Assembly (NCBI GenBank): GCA_046734335.1 | Contig: JBKPRA010000023.1 | Coordinates: forward strand, 1-14,162 | Reading direction: 5' to 3' | DNA length: 14,162 nt | From: DATBLE01 sp046734335 | Lineage (GTDB): Bacteria; Actinomycetota; Thermoleophilia; Gaiellales; Gaiellaceae | In this document: positions 1 to 6,743 of the stretch, one piece after another | Numbering within the stretch: the first letter of the stretch is position 1 | Layout of the letters: the number at the start of each line of letters is the position of its first letter | Position numbers and translations under genes: made by a program | The notes under the pieces: model-generated | What the model was told of the DNA's origin: nothing | What the model saw: only the letters and a program-made list of their open reading frames with translations | Databases searched by the model: none

Positions 1-1254
1 GCACTCGAGCTCGCCGATCAGCTCGACGACGACACGCTCCGGGTCGCGGCGCTCGGGATCCTGGTCTTCCTCGGCTCTCCCCTCGGGGACCCGGAAGTCC
101 CGGCCCACGCGCGGCGCGCGTACGAGCTCGCGACGGCGGTCGGCGACGCCGACCTGGTGCGCGAGGCGACCGACACGCTTGCGACGTCACTCATGGACGA
201 AGGAGATCTCGACGCGGCGCGTTCGCTGCTCGAACACCAGCTCGACAGGTGGCGCGAGCGGGACGAGCTGGCGGCTGCCGAGCTGCTGGTCGGCCTCTCG
301 TGGCTCGAGCTGTGGGGGGGACGCTGGCAGCGGGCGGCCGACCACGCCGCCCGTTCGCTCGAGCTCAACGTCCAGTACGGGCTGGACGTGCCCTGGAACC
401 ATCTGCCCATCGCGGTGGTTGCTGCCCACCGCGGCCAGCTCGACCTTGCGCGCACGCACTCGGAGCTCGCGCTGCGGCTTGGAGAGGAGCAAATCGGCAG
501 GCACACGCCCGTACATCTCGGCACCCTCGGGATCGTTGCCCTCCGGAGCGGCGACCCGCTCACAGCGCTGAAGTGGTTCGAGGAGTCGGAGGCGCAGACA
601 ACGAGACTCGGGTGGCGCGATGCCGGTCGCCGCTGGTGGATTCCGGACCAGGTCGAGACGCTCCTCGAGGTTGGTCGGCTCGATGACGCGGTGCGCGTTC
701 TCGAGGCGTGGGGGGATGACGCCGCCCGCGGCGGTCGCGACCGCATGCTCGCGGACGTCACGCGGTGTCGCGGCCTCGTCGCCGCCGTCCAGGGGGAGAT
801 CGAACGGGCGGCCTCGCTTCTCCAGGAAGCGGTCGCGCAGCACGAGCGCGTCGGAGACGACTTCGGGCGGGCACGGGCATTGCTCACGCTCGGAGTCGTC
901 TGCAGGCGACGACGCCAGAAGCGCGCAGCCCGCGACGCGATCGAGACGGCGCTGGCGGTGTTCGAGTCGCTCGGGGCGGCGACGTGGGTCGAGAAGGCCC
1001 GCGCGGAGCTCGGCCGGATCGGCGGCCGGACCCGCGAGGAGGGCCTGACGCCGGCGGAGCGCCGCGTCGCCACGCTCGTCGCGGAGGGTCGGACGAACAA
1101 GGAGGTCGCCGCCACGCTTTTCCTCGGTGAGCGCACTGTCGAGACGCACCTGACCCACGTGTACGCCAAGCTCGGCCTGCGCTCGCGGGCCGAGCTCGCC
1201 CGGACGTTTCGGCCCGACGAGCAAAGTTCAGGGGGGCTCACGATTTCAAGCTGA
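1..1254 (+). CDS. LuxR-family transcriptional regulator with MalT/TPR-like helical region (5' end outside window)
   Basis: The reading frame is open from base 1, so only the last 417 residues are seen. Almost all of it is Ala/Leu/Glu/Arg-rich helical repeat of the TPR type found in large LuxR/MalT (LAL) regulators. From nt 1042 comes a clear LuxR/GerE helix-turn-helix: GLTPAERRVATLVAEG, then RTNKEVA, then the recognition helix ERTVETHLTHVYAKLGL, ending about 15 residues before the stop. Family knowledge: such proteins carry an N-terminal AAA/STAND or adenylate-cyclase sensor module upstream of the TPRs, and bind DNA as dimers through the C-terminal HTH. The part that would show an ATPase P-loop is not in the window, so ligand and subclass are unknown. 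GTG at 157 is an internal codon, not the likely start. The gene ends 24 nt before the next gene, which has its own promoter-like element. Confidence 0.9.
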   Translation, partial: ALELADQLDDDTLRVAALGILVFLGSPLGDPEVPAHARRAYELATAVGDADLVREATDTLATSLMDEGDLDAARSLLEHQLDRWRERDELAAAELLVGLSWLELWGGRWQRAADHAARSLELNVQYGLDVPWNHLPIAVVAAHRGQLDLARTHSELALRLGEEQIGRHTPVHLGTLGIVALRSGDPLTALKWFEESEAQTTRLGWRDAGRRWWIPDQVETLLEVGRLDDAVRVLEAWGDDAARGGRDRMLADVTRCRGLVAAVQGEIERAASLLQEAVAQHERVGDDFGRARALLTLGVVCRRRRQKRAARDAIETALAVFESLGAATWVEKARAELGRIGGRTREEGLTPAERRVATLVAEGRTNKEVAATLFLGERTVETHLTHVYAKLGLRSRAELARTFRPDEQSSGGLTISS

Positions 1255-1265
1255 GCGCGCCCGCC

Positions 1266-1271
1266 TACCGT
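1266..1271 (+). promoter_or_regulatory. Putative -10 element (TACCGT) of a leaderless gene
   Basis: TACCGT fits TANNNT and lies 7 nt before the GTG at 1279, which places the transcription start at or next to the start codon. No Shine-Dalgarno sequence lies in the 24-nt gap. This fits the leaderless arrangement known in actinomycetes. There is no obvious -35 match. Inferred from spacing only. Confidence 0.5.
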
Positions 1272-1278
1272 CGAGCGG

Positions 1279-1551
1279 GTGCCGAGTTATCTCGTCGAGA
1301 CGTTCCTCGCACGCGGCGCCGCGGGCGAGCGTGAGGCGCGTGAGCGTCGGGCGCGCTCGGTCGCCGAGGCGATGACGCGGGAGGGGGCGCGCGTTCGTTT
1401 CGAAGGGTCTGTCCACGTCCCCGAGGACGAGATCTGCTTCTTCACGTTCGCGGCCCCGTCGGGCCGCAAGGCCGCGCTGGTCGCCCAGCGGGCTGGCCTC
1501 GAGCCGCTGCGCGTCGTCGAGGCGATCCCGTCGGGAAAGGAGCAATCATGA
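1279..1551 (+). CDS. Small 90-aa protein, DUF4242/SCO4226-like ferredoxin-fold candidate
   Basis: This 90-residue soluble protein starts at GTG 1279 with MPSYLVETFLARG, continues through a charged Arg/Glu helix, and ends with a strand-helix-strand stretch (DEICFFTFAAPSG, AALVAQRAGLEPLRVVEA). The pattern resembles the small DUF4242 (SCO4226-like, nickel-binding in Streptomyces) family of ferredoxin-like alpha/beta proteins. I assign the family by general resemblance only. No metal-binding His cluster stands out, and the single Cys is in the second strand. The TGA stop overlaps the ATG of the haloperoxidase gene (ATGA at 1548-1551), so the two are probably translated as a coupled pair. The start is supported by the TACCGT element 7 nt upstream and by the absence of a better start. 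Function unknown. Confidence 0.75.
   Translation: MPSYLVETFLARGAAGEREARERRARSVAEAMTREGARVRFEGSVHVPEDEICFFTFAAPSGRKAALVAQRAGLEPLRVVEAIPSGKEQS
1536..1542 (+). promoter_or_regulatory. Strong ribosome binding site for the haloperoxidase gene
   Basis: AAAGGAG, 5 nt before ATG 1548, is one of the best Shine-Dalgarno matches in the window. It lies inside the 3' end of the preceding gene and fixes the start of the haloperoxidase at 1548. Confidence 0.75.
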
Positions 1552-3068
1552 AGTCGAAACTGGCCCTTCTCGTCGGCCTGGTGGTCGCGATCCTGTTGGT
1601 CGGCGCCGGCCCCGGTACGGGCGCACCACCGCAGACGCAGTGCGCGCCTGGCGCGGCGATGCCCGCGGCGACGACACCGGTCGCCTACTGGAGCACCGAG
1701 GCCCGGTGCGCGATCGTCCCGGCCGGCCCTGGCGGAAGCTTCGGAGCCGAGAACTTCGGCAACAAGTTTCCCGGCGAGGCCGCGGTGTACATGGGCATCG
1801 CCCACGTCGCAATCTACGACGCCGCCGTGGCGATCGAAGGCGGCTACCGTCCGTATGCCCTCGAGCTCAGCGTGACCCCGGGGGACCAGCTGCGCGCGCA
1901 GGCTGGCTGGTCGGCCTGGGCCGCCTGGCGGCTCGGAGAAAGCGGCTGGAAGGCCTACGGCCCGGCGAACCCGAGCGTGCGCCCGCATGTGCCCGAGCTG
2001 ATCCCGCCCACGTGGTGGGCGCGGCTCGACAAGGCTCGAGCCTCGGCACCCGTACGGCCTTCGCCCGCCGCGGCGATCGCGACCGCCGCGGACGAGACGC
2101 TCGTCGGGCTGCAGCCGACGCTCCGCCTGGATCTGACCGGACAGGCGATTCTGCACGACGACTACGCCGCCTACCTGGCTGCGATCCCGGACGGTCGTGC
2201 GAAGCAGCGCGGAATCGTGGTCGGTCACCGGGTCGCTCAGGCCGTGCTCGCCCGGCGCGCAAACGACGGCCTCGAGAAGAGCCCGACCGTCGCCGACCTC
2301 GGCCCACCCCCTGCGGGGCCCGGCGTCTGGCAGCCGAGCCCGCTGGCGCCGGCGCTCGGCCTGCGTCTGCCCGGCGTGAAGCCGCTTGCGCTCCAGAGCG
2401 CTTTGCAGTTCCGCCCGGACGGTCCCAACGCGCTGACGAGCAAGGAGTACGCCGACGACCTGAACGAGGTCGAGCGTCTGGGGCGCGTCGACAGCGCCGC
2501 CAGGACGCCTGAACAGACGATCCAGGCTCGCCTCTGGACCGACCACGACCTCAGGCAGTGGAACGACGGCATGCTTCGACTCGCCGCGGCGCGCGGGCTC
2601 GGGATCGTACAGACGGCACGGATGCTGGCGATGGCGCACGTGGCCGGCGGCGACGCGATGATCGCCTGCTTCGACGCGAAGTACCACTACTGGTTCTGGC
2701 GGCCCTTCCAGGCGATCCCGCAAGCAGGCAGCGACGGCAACCCGGCCACCGTGCCCGATCCAGCCTGGCAGCCGCTCGCCGCGACGCCGAACTTCCCCGA
2801 GTATCCGTCGGCGCACGCCTGTCACAGCACGGCGGTCGTCGCCGCCCTGGACGCGTTTTTCGGTACCGACGAGATCCCCTTCACGCTCGACAGCCGCATC
2901 ACGCACACGACCCGCGAGTACGGGCGGCTTAAGGACATCGTCGACGACGTCGATCTGGCACGCATCCTGGTCGGGTTCCACTTCCGGAACTCCGATCTGG
3001 AAGGCTCGAGCCTGGGGCGCGACGTGGGCAGGTACGTGGCCGGGCATCTCTTCGAGCCGATCCGCTGA
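1548..3068 (+). CDS. Secreted vanadium-dependent haloperoxidase (PAP2/VHPO family)
   Basis: A 506-residue protein with an N-terminal signal peptide (MKSKLALLVGLVVAILLVGA, likely cut around residues 25-26). The C-terminal third carries the full vanadate/phosphate pocket of the PAP2-VHPO superfamily: K378 with R385-P386 (KYHYWFWRP), P420-S421-A422-H423, and R472 with H478 (ARILVGFHFRN). The K-to-R spacing (7) and R-to-H spacing (6) match Curvularia chloroperoxidase (K353/R360, R490/H496), so H423 is the acid-base His and H478 the vanadate ligand. The Gly of the usual PSGH is Ala here. Family members oxidise halides with H2O2; a secreted acid phosphatase is the main alternative. The extra N-terminal helical domain (residues about 60-370) favours haloperoxidase. 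Translation is coupled to the upstream small gene by the ATGA overlap, and a GC-rich hairpin follows 14 nt after the stop. Confidence 0.88.
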   Translation: MKSKLALLVGLVVAILLVGAGPGTGAPPQTQCAPGAAMPAATTPVAYWSTEARCAIVPAGPGGSFGAENFGNKFPGEAAVYMGIAHVAIYDAAVAIEGGYRPYALELSVTPGDQLRAQAGWSAWAAWRLGESGWKAYGPANPSVRPHVPELIPPTWWARLDKARASAPVRPSPAAAIATAADETLVGLQPTLRLDLTGQAILHDDYAAYLAAIPDGRAKQRGIVVGHRVAQAVLARRANDGLEKSPTVADLGPPPAGPGVWQPSPLAPALGLRLPGVKPLALQSALQFRPDGPNALTSKEYADDLNEVERLGRVDSAARTPEQTIQARLWTDHDLRQWNDGMLRLAAARGLGIVQTARMLAMAHVAGGDAMIACFDAKYHYWFWRPFQAIPQAGSDGNPATVPDPAWQPLAATPNFPEYPSAHACHSTAVVAALDAFFGTDEIPFTLDSRITHTTREYGRLKDIVDDVDLARILVGFHFRNSDLEGSSLGRDVGRYVAGHLFEPIR

Positions 3069-3081
3069 CACCGCAGAGATC

Positions 3082-3112
3082 GCGGGGGCGGCCCTTGAGC
3101 GGCCGCCCCCGC
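3082..3112. terminator. GC-rich hairpin between convergent genes, probable bidirectional terminator
   Basis: A perfect 12-bp inverted repeat, GCGGGGGCGGCC at 3082-3093 and its complement at 3101-3112, with a 7-nt loop. It lies between the ends of the haloperoxidase gene (plus) and the DUF2269-like gene (minus). No T-tract follows on either strand, as is common for actinomycete terminators. Confidence 0.7.
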
Positions 3113-3144
3113 ACTGACCACCCAGTTGGTCGGCGTTTGGCCGG

Positions 3145-3624
3145 CTACAGCCAGGGCTTCGCGGTCATCACCAAGACGATCGCGATCAGCAGCACGACAT
3201 CAAGCCGGGAGATCACCAGGATCCGGCGGATCCGCACCTGGATCTCGGGATCCTCGGGCGGCCTGGTCGGCATCAGCTTGCCGAGCCTCTTGGCTTCGGG
3301 GCCGAGGAAGAACATGCCGGTGGCGGCGGAGATACCCCAGCCGACGAGCGCGAAGATCACGAAGAACTGGTCGTAGGTCCACGGGCTCTGGTCGTTCTGC
3401 ATCAGACCGAAGCCGAACGCGAGCACGAGAAGAGCCAGGGGCGTGTACAGCCGCTCGCCGATCAGCGCTGCCTTGCGGGCGAGGCTGGCCATCTCGGCCG
3501 GCGTGTTCTGCCGTTGCGTCAGGATCGCGTAGGTCGCGAGCGTCGTGCCGCCGCCGACCCAGAGCACGGCCGCGAGCACGTGCCCCGTCTTGAACCACTC
3601 GTACCAGGTGAGGGCCAGCGGCAT
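3145..3624 (-). CDS. DUF2269-like integral membrane protein
   Basis: A 159-residue protein with four predicted membrane helices, at about residues 14-36, 58-76, 84-108 and 134-156. The N-terminal stretch (WYEWFKTGHVLAAVLWVGGG) and the overall layout resemble DUF2269/CopD-like small membrane proteins with a His in the first helix. The biochemical role of the family is not established to my knowledge. The start is ATG 3624. It is the last gene of the minus-strand run, 28 nt after the stop of the GT-C-like gene, and that gap holds a TAGGAT hexamer that could give it its own transcript. The family call is by resemblance; membrane localisation is clear from the hydrophobic segments. Confidence 0.75.
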   Translation of the reverse strand: MPLALTWYEWFKTGHVLAAVLWVGGGTTLATYAILTQRQNTPAEMASLARKAALIGERLYTPLALLVLAFGFGLMQNDQSPWTYDQFFVIFALVGWGISAATGMFFLGPEAKRLGKLMPTRPPEDPEIQVRIRRILVISRLDVVLLIAIVLVMTAKPWL

Positions 3625-3633
3625 TGGCGTGCG

Positions 3634-3639
3634 ATCCTA
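3634..3639 (-). promoter_or_regulatory. Putative -10 element (TAGGAT) for the DUF2269-like gene
   Basis: On the minus strand, TAGGAT matches TANNNT and lies 9 nt before ATG 3624, which would give a leader of only about 2-3 nt. It sits in the 28-nt gap after the GT-C-like gene, so the last gene may be transcribed alone as well as by read-through. Confidence 0.4.
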
Positions 3640-3652
3640 CTACCCGGTCCAG

Positions 3653-5665
3653 TCACGGAAGGGCGTAGCCGATGATGCGCGCGCCGCGGGGCTTCCCGCG
3701 CACGATCGGCAGGCGATCGGTCTCCAGCGCGACCAGGTGCCACCGCTCACCGGCAAGCTCGACCCGGGTCGGTTCCTGGGGCAACAGCTTGCGCAGGACG
3801 TGCGTCGAACGGGGGCGACCGTCGACCGCGATCCGCACCGTCAGGGGCTCCGGCGAGCCGAGGAAGAGCGAGAGCTCCCCACCTCCAAAGATCCACACGG
3901 TCGCGTGCGAGGAGCTCATCTGGTGGCCGAGCTCGTCCTGGGGGAACCAGCCTGCGCAGAAGATCGCGTCGTCGCGGGGCGGTTCCGGAAAGGGCGGTGC
4001 GGCGTTCGACCGACCGCGCTCGAAGGTCGTCACGGCACCGTCGGTCACGGTCGGGCGCCACGCGTTGGCGACCAGGCCGCGCCAGGCCATCCAAGCGGTG
4101 TCGGCGACCAGCGGGTTGTCGACGTAGAGGCCCTGGTGCAGCGTGATCGTCGAAACCTTCAGGATGCGAAGACGGTCGGCGACGTCTGTCGTCCAGTCGC
4201 CGCAGTTGAGCGGCAGGAGATGGCGGGCGACGACGTCGGCCCCGCGCGGCGCCGTCGTCGAGTAACCGAGCGGCCGTTCGCGCAGGACCCGCTGCTCGTA
4301 GTAGAGGTAGACGCTTCCGTAGTGGATGTCAGGGGTGAAGACCGGGACCTCGACGAGGCGTCCTGCCGGCGACCGCTTCACGGCTGCGTACGCCGCATTG
4401 GAGGCGTCGGCTGCGGAGGCGTGGAACGCGCGGACGTGCAGGTCGGCGAAGAGAACGACGGCGACGACCGCCGCGAGGGCGACCACGGGCAAGCGCTGCA
4501 CCTCCGGCCGGCGGAGGCCCCGGTCGAGGGCGATTGCGAGCAGCGCGGCCAGGCAGAGACAGGCAATCGGCATCAGCCGCTCCGGCACCCGCGGATAGCG
4601 CAGCGGCGCGAACGCGTGCCAGAGCGGCGAGTACACCGGGAAATGCGTGCCGAGAGCGAGCAGGATCGGGACGATCGCCCCTACCCCGAGCGCGACCGCA
4701 AGCCGCAGCTCGCGGCCCACCAGCAGCAGGACCAGCCCGGCGATTGCGAGCAGGGGGGTCACCCAGCCGAGGAAGACGAATGCCTCGACGCCGTGCCGTG
4801 CGTGCCGTGAGAGGAAGTCGAGCCCGGTCGCCGAGTACACGCGCACCTCGGCGAGCGATCGCCCGCCCGAGTCGATCGAGCCGGCGATCACTGTCTGCCT
4901 GATCAATATGCCGGCGAGAACGGCGACGATCACGCCTACGGCGCTCCCGACGATGACCCTCCGTGCAGTCGACCGGCACAGCGTGTACAGGAGATAGAAC
5001 GGGATCGCTCCTAGCGCGAGGTGGACCTGGCCCGACAGCGGTATCGAAGCGAGCGCCAGCCACGAGATCGCCCACCACCACCACCGGCCGGTCGCTCGCG
5101 CGCGCTCGAAGGCCCAGAGGGCGAGCGGTAGCAGCAGCGAGGTCGGCCCGAGCAGGTGGCCGCGGCTCTGCATCACGCGGTAGGGCGCGATCTCGAAGGC
5201 GAGCCCTCCGGCCGCCGCCGCCAGCACCGACAGGTCGAGCTCGAGTAACCAGAGCATCGCCAGTACACCGGCGGCGAACAGGCATAGGAGCGTGAAGAGG
5301 TTCCAGGCGAGGACCGACCCGAGCAGCCGGTCGAGGGGCCAGTAGGGCAGCCCGAACGGCCACCAGGCGGCGTTGACTCGCGACCCGGCCTCGGGCTGGA
5401 AGGTATACGGGTCGATCCAGGGCGCGCGGCCGTGCTCGAGCTGATGGCCGGCGAGCCAGAGCCGGTAGTCCGACTGCAGATGGTCGCCCGGCGCCGCCTC
5501 GCCGTTCCCCGGCGCGCCGCCGGCCATGAACTGCGTGGCGACGTGGGCGATCGCCGGCTCGGTCGCGACGACGGCCGCGACCGCCAGGACCGCGCAGGCT
5601 ACAAGGAGTGCGCCGCGGCCAGGAGCTCGTCGAAGTCCGGCACCGCGTCGTTCTCGTAGCTCCAC
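3653..5665 (-). CDS. Large polytopic membrane protein, GT-C glycosyltransferase-like (YfhO/DUF-type), uncharacterised
   Basis: About 670 residues if started at GTG 5665. One N-terminal membrane helix is followed by an extracytoplasmic segment with acidic and aromatic residues (DHLQSDYRLWLAGHQLEHG, then PWIDPYTFQPEAGSR). Roughly ten further hydrophobic helices follow up to about residue 430, and then a soluble C-terminal domain of about 240 residues. This plan, with Asp/Glu in the first outer loop, is typical of GT-C-fold lipid-linked sugar transferases and YfhO-like proteins. No specific substrate can be named. The frame stays open up to 5836, but residues before 5665 are Arg/Gly-rich shadow of the peroxiredoxin gene. 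GTG 5665 is the last in-frame start that keeps helix 1, with AAGGAG 13 nt upstream. It overlaps the 3' end of the peroxiredoxin gene by 67 nt. ATG (MAGGAPGN) further in would remove helix 1. Confidence 0.7.
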   Translation of the reverse strand: MELRERRGAGLRRAPGRGALLVACAVLAVAAVVATEPAIAHVATQFMAGGAPGNGEAAPGDHLQSDYRLWLAGHQLEHGRAPWIDPYTFQPEAGSRVNAAWWPFGLPYWPLDRLLGSVLAWNLFTLLCLFAAGVLAMLWLLELDLSVLAAAAGGLAFEIAPYRVMQSRGHLLGPTSLLLPLALWAFERARATGRWWWWAISWLALASIPLSGQVHLALGAIPFYLLYTLCRSTARRVIVGSAVGVIVAVLAGILIRQTVIAGSIDSGGRSLAEVRVYSATGLDFLSRHARHGVEAFVFLGWVTPLLAIAGLVLLLVGRELRLAVALGVGAIVPILLALGTHFPVYSPLWHAFAPLRYPRVPERLMPIACLCLAALLAIALDRGLRRPEVQRLPVVALAAVVAVVLFADLHVRAFHASAADASNAAYAAVKRSPAGRLVEVPVFTPDIHYGSVYLYYEQRVLRERPLGYSTTAPRGADVVARHLLPLNCGDWTTDVADRLRILKVSTITLHQGLYVDNPLVADTAWMAWRGLVANAWRPTVTDGAVTTFERGRSNAAPPFPEPPRDDAIFCAGWFPQDELGHQMSSSHATVWIFGGGELSLFLGSPEPLTVRIAVDGRPRSTHVLRKLLPQEPTRVELAGERWHLVALETDRLPIVRGKPRGARIIGYALP

Positions 5666-6057
5666 GCGCCCCGCACCTCTCCTTCGCGATCGATCAGGAA
5701 CGCGGTCCGCTGTGCAACGTCCCGCATGCCCCGGTAGTCCCGCGCCACGTCGAACCCCCGCACGGCCTCGCCGTTCCAGTCGGAAAGTAGGCCGACTGTG
5801 AGGTCGAGCGCCTGCATCCAGGCGATGTGCGTCCACGGCGAGTCGCGCGAAATCCCCAGGGTGCGCACGCCGGCCTCCTCGAACTCAGCGCTCCTGTCAC
5901 GCAGGAGCTCCAGCTCGTTCGTTCACGTCGAGGTCCAGTCGAACAGGTAGAAGAGGAGCAAGACCGGCCCGTCCTCGACGATCTCCGCGATCGTGTGCTG
6001 CTCGCGTGGGCCGACCCAGACGGTCGCCTCAGGAATCCGGTCGCCGACCGCGAGCAT
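5599..6057 (-). CDS. Selenocysteine-containing AhpE-type peroxiredoxin (in-frame TGA = Sec45)
   Basis: Reading from ATG 6057 gives MLAVGDRIPEATVWVG... and the peroxiredoxin strand VLLLFYLFDWTST, then TGA (5925-5923), then TNELELLRDRSAEFEEAG and 107 codons in the same frame up to TAG 5601-5599: 152 residues if TGA is read as selenocysteine. In thioredoxin-fold peroxiredoxins the peroxidatic Cys follows T-x-x (as in TGxC); here T42-S43-T44-U45 puts the TGA exactly on it. The conserved catalytic Arg is R117 (QRTAFLID). The protein has no Cys at all, so without Sec it would have no redox centre. It resembles one-Cys AhpE. A stem-loop just after the TGA fits a SECIS. The start ATG overlaps the upstream stop (TGATG). 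The predicted role is cytoplasmic peroxide reduction. The alternative is a Cys-to-stop mutation in a dying gene. Confidence 0.85.
5890..5925 (-). promoter_or_regulatory. Putative bacterial SECIS element with its UGA codon
   Basis: After the UGA (5925-5923) come 14 nt, then GCTCCTG (5908-5902), loop CGTGA (5901-5897) and CAGGAGC (5896-5890): a perfect 7-bp stem with a 5-nt loop. The apical loop begins 21 nt after the UGA, inside the 16-37 nt window known for bacterial SECIS elements, and has G as its second base followed by U, as the SelB-binding loop usually requires. The element is part of the coding sequence, as in other bacteria. Confidence 0.72.
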
Positions 6058-6731
6058 CAGGCGCCGGCCACCCGGACGACCAACCGATGGTCGTAGGTGT
6101 CGACAGTGAGGACGTTGCCGTGTCGGGCGATGCGCTCGGGCGAGCTGGGGAGTAGCAGCCGGCCCTGCACCCGACCCGTTCGCCGGTCGACCGCGTACAG
6201 GTAGTCCGGCTCCGAGGTGAACCCGTAGCCGGCAACGATCGTGTCGCCGAGGAGCACGAAATTGCCGGCGTTGGCGACGAGCGCCGGGCTGCGCCACCGG
6301 AGTTTCTTCGTCTTCAGGTCGACGGCGTTCAGGTACGCGTTCAGGCCGTACGACGATCTCGCATAGGTGGAGTGCGCGGTCTCGGTGTAGAGCACCCCTG
6401 CAGCCTCCTTGGCGAAGATGACCTCCTCGTAGACGAACTCACGCTCGCCGGGCGCGATCCTCGGTGGCAGTGCATAGCGCCAGAAGTCGTAGGCATACCG
6501 GCCCGGCGAGATGACAACGTGCTGCGTGCTGCCGTCGGGACCCTCGAGCCGCAGCGGCCGCGAGGTCGGCGAGCGCACGGCGCGTCCGGGATCGGCGGGC
6601 ACCGAGGACACGATCCGAAAGCTGACCTTGCCGGAGCCGGCGCCCGTCGCAGGCGCGTTGAAGTGCGGCTGCGGTAGGACGGCCACCGGCCCGGCTGCGA
6701 TAGCAGCCGGGAGGAGTAAGAGCCGGAGCAC
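6057..6731 (-). CDS. Exported protein with partial beta-propeller (PQQ-like) repeats
   Basis: A 224-residue protein starting at GTG 6731. A short hydrophobic N-terminus (LRLLLLPAAIAAGPVAVLP) looks like a signal peptide. The C-terminal half has propeller-blade strands: LNAVDLKTKKLRWRSP, then YLYAVDRRTGRVQGRLLLP and a final NVLTVDTYDHRLVVRV. The A-x-D-x-x-T-G-x motif is typical of PQQ-like/WD-type quinoprotein blades, but only about two to three blades are present. It is therefore either a small sensor-like fold or a remnant of a larger propeller. No catalytic residues can be named. It starts 9 nt after the ligase gene's stop, behind a TAGGGT hexamer that uses the ligase stop codon as its first three bases, and its own stop overlaps the peroxiredoxin start. 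Function unknown. Confidence 0.7.
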   Translation of the reverse strand: MLRLLLLPAAIAAGPVAVLPQPHFNAPATGAGSGKVSFRIVSSVPADPGRAVRSPTSRPLRLEGPDGSTQHVVISPGRYAYDFWRYALPPRIAPGEREFVYEEVIFAKEAAGVLYTETAHSTYARSSYGLNAYLNAVDLKTKKLRWRSPALVANAGNFVLLGDTIVAGYGFTSEPDYLYAVDRRTGRVQGRLLLPSSPERIARHGNVLTVDTYDHRLVVRVAGA

Positions 6732-6737
6732 GCCCGA

Positions 6738-6743
6738 ACCCTA
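6738..6743 (-). promoter_or_regulatory. Putative -10 element (TAGGGT) overlapping the ligase stop codon
   Basis: On the minus strand, TAGGGT lies 6 nt before GTG 6731, the spacing expected for a leaderless start. Its first three bases are the TAG stop of the ligase gene (6743-6741). It could feed the propeller-like, selenoprotein and GT-C-like genes separately from the upstream pair. Confidence 0.5.

Noticed and set aside
1287..3071. Long minus-strand ORF (594 aa) opposite the haloperoxidase gene
   Set aside because: The plus strand carries a signal peptide and all vanadate-pocket motifs; the antisense product is Arg-rich and featureless.
3545..4810. Long plus-strand ORF (421 aa) opposite the membrane protein gene
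   Set aside because: Its product is a low-complexity Arg/Gly/Asp string with no fold signature, and the minus-strand frame encodes clear membrane helices. High GC keeps antisense frames open.
5666..5836. N-terminal extension of the GT-C-like protein up to 5836
   Set aside because: The added residues are Arg/Gly-rich and are the shifted-frame shadow of the peroxiredoxin coding sequence.
5599..5868. Separate 89-aa gene starting at GTG 5868
   Set aside because: It is the C-terminal part of the peroxiredoxin in the same frame as the segment before the TGA. Alone it would lack the N-terminal half of the thioredoxin fold and the active site.
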